NCBI GenBank assembly: GCA_902496505.1
Contig: CABVBB010000132.1
Span: forward strand, 1-6,306
Reading direction: 5' to 3'
Source: an uncultured Peptococcaceae bacterium
GTDB taxonomy: Bacteria > Bacillota > Peptococcia > Peptococcales > Peptococcaceae
DNA: 6,306 nucleotides
Shown: positions 5,564-6,306 of the stretch, one piece after another
Layout: every line of letters starts with the position of its first letter
Numbering within the stretch: position 1 is the stretch's first letter
Notes under the pieces: model-generated
Database searches by the model: none
Told to the model about the DNA's origin: nothing
The model's input: only the letters and a program-made list of their open reading frames with translations
Position numbers and translations under genes: made by a program

Positions 5564-6187
5564 TTACGCCTCCTTGGGGAGCACGTACACATAATTTTTT
5601 TCATAAATATACATATAGTGTGGAGCGAACAGCCGAGGTTTTGCGGGCGGTTCGTTTTCTTTCTGCGCTTGGGCAATGGCGGCGGTGATGATGATGCGGC
5701 GGGTCTGCGGCGGGGCGAAGAGCAGCTGCTTGAGGCCGGGCGCGCGGCCGTGGACAGGCAGTGTATCCAGCTGGCCGAGGTATTGGCCCGCTTCATCGTA
5801 CGCGGCGGCTTGAAGCGATAGGGGCAGCGTCGTACTGTAATGGCCTTCATCATCGAAGCTGCCGGGATAATCCAGCTGCTCGACCGCATAGGTCATCAAC
5901 AACATGCGGCAGCCCTGCTCCTCAAAGGGGCGCAGTTCATCCGCGCTCAGCTCGTCCAGCAGCGGGGCTGACGGCGAAAGTTCCATTATATCCTCTACGG
6001 CAACGCTGAAGAGGTCATCCTCGCGCCAAGTCTCGCCTATGGCCAGTGGTTCGCCGACTGTATTGAGCATCTTGACCTGGGTCTCTGCCCAGCCGCCCCA
6101 CCAAAAATGCGCGCCGGCTGCATACAGCAGAAAGGCCAGGACAATGATGCCGCCCCCCATGAGGAATCGCTTGCTCTGCATGTGCAT
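5564..6187 (-). CDS. Membrane-anchored protein of unknown function
   Basis: A 207-residue protein I do not recognise. Residues about 9-29 are one hydrophobic segment after K6-R7, acting as a signal anchor or uncleaved signal peptide; there is no lipobox cysteine. The rest should face outward and alternates short strand-like stretches (FSVAVEDI 60-67, RMLLMTYAVEQL 94-105, LSLQAAAYDEAGQYL 124-138, RRIIITAAIAQ 163-173), suggesting a small beta-sandwich. That recalls DUF4352-like exported domains, but only weakly. The C-terminus is rich in tyrosine (YMYIYEKNYVYV, 191-202). The ATG at 6187 follows AGAGGGGGG with 6 bases between; a second ATG two codons later is worse spaced. Composition is unusual: about 68% GC in a 120-base sample and no GATC sites. 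The start is only 23 bases after a terminator-like hairpin, leaving no room for an ordinary promoter, so expression probably depends on read-through from the gene to the right. Confidence 0.75.
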   Translation of the reverse strand: MHMQSKRFLMGGGIIVLAFLLYAAGAHFWWGGWAETQVKMLNTVGEPLAIGETWREDDLFSVAVEDIMELSPSAPLLDELSADELRPFEEQGCRMLLMTYAVEQLDYPGSFDDEGHYSTTLPLSLQAAAYDEAGQYLGQLDTLPVHGRAPGLKQLLFAPPQTRRIIITAAIAQAQKENEPPAKPRLFAPHYMYIYEKNYVYVLPKEA

Positions 6188-6210
6188 ATATATCCCCCCT
6201 CTTACAAGGC

Positions 6211-6241
6211 AAAAAGCCGCGGCGAAAATTCGCTGCGGCTT
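6211..6241 (-). terminator. Terminator or attenuator ahead of the anchored-protein gene
   Basis: On the minus strand 6241-6214 folds into a 13-bp stem beginning AAGCCGC (one G-T wobble) around a two-base centre, so a loop of about four bases in practice. It is followed by TTTTT (6215-6211). It starts 7 bases after the stop codon of the partial gene at the right edge and ends about 10 bases before the Shine-Dalgarno of the anchored-protein gene. It has no T-run on the plus strand. Confidence 0.75.
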
Positions 6242-6248
6242 GGTATCG

Positions 6249-6306
6249 TTACTGTTTCTCTGCTAAAAATGCCCGATCCGCGGCGATGGTGGCGCTGACT
6301 TGAGCG
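6249..6306 (-). CDS. C-terminal end of an unrecognised gene (truncated by window edge)
   Basis: The last 18 codons plus TAA of a leftward reading frame, ending AQVSATIAADRAFLAEKQ. The call rests on three things: the frame is open to the edge, the peptide has an alanine-rich helical tail composition like a real protein end, and a Rho-independent terminator hairpin begins 7 bases after the stop. The fragment is too short to name a family. It is the only visible candidate to supply a promoter for the anchored-protein gene. Confidence 0.55.
   Translation of the reverse strand, partial: AQVSATIAADRAFLAEKQ

Noticed and set aside
5501..5821. Plus-strand frames opposite the anchored-protein gene (also 5761-6009 and 5904-6266)
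   Set aside because: The minus frame has a good ribosome site, a clear N-terminal membrane anchor and ends at the bidirectional terminator; the plus frames start in or after that terminator and are arginine/proline-rich shadows.

Overview
The window looks like an ordinary chromosomal segment from a moderate-GC bacterium, most likely in the Bacillota. Every complete gene, and the 5' end of rnr, starts behind a strong purine-rich Shine-Dalgarno (AAGGAG, AGGGG or GGAGG types), and promoters match the sigma-70/sigma-A consensus. I would guess a Negativicutes-like lineage, but nothing in the sequence proves it. There is no rRNA, tRNA, CRISPR array or mobile element.

Layout, left to right. (1) 1-549, minus: 5' end of rnr (ribonuclease R), cut by the left edge. 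A 12-bp palindrome and an extended -10 promoter lie just upstream. (2) 768-800: terminator closing the next unit. (3) 811-2244, minus: SLC13/ion-transporter superfamily membrane permease. (4) 2387-4396, minus: large alkaline-phosphatase-superfamily phosphohydrolase without a signal peptide. Its gap to the permease gene holds a stable hairpin. (5) 4397-4578: divergent control region. (6) 4579-5508, plus: LysR-type regulator. (7) 5527-5560: perfect bidirectional terminator. (8) 5564-6187, minus: GC-rich, membrane-anchored protein of unknown function. (9) 6211-6241: hairpin terminator or attenuator. (10) 6249-6306, minus: last 18 codons of an unrecognised gene that enters from the right.

Genes 3, 4 and 6 form the interesting unit. 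The phosphohydrolase and permease read as a two-gene operon (hydrolase first), divergent from the LysR gene. In the control region a leftward promoter (TTCACA-N17-TATACT) and a rightward promoter (TTTACA-N17-TATAAT) have abutting -10 boxes, so polymerase cannot occupy both. An ATAC-N7-GTAT dyad, the T-N11-A form bound by LysR proteins such as BenM/CatM, is centred at -65 of the predicted leftward start. The simplest reading is a regulated module in which the permease moves an anionic compound and a cytoplasmic hydrolase splits a phospho- or phosphono-bond, induced through the LysR protein. The substrate cannot be read from the sequence.

The flanking genes (rnr, the anchored protein, the partial gene at the right edge) appear to be separate transcription units. 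The anchored-protein gene differs in composition from the rest: about 68% GC in a 120-base sample, against about 48% in the hydrolase gene, and no GATC sites.
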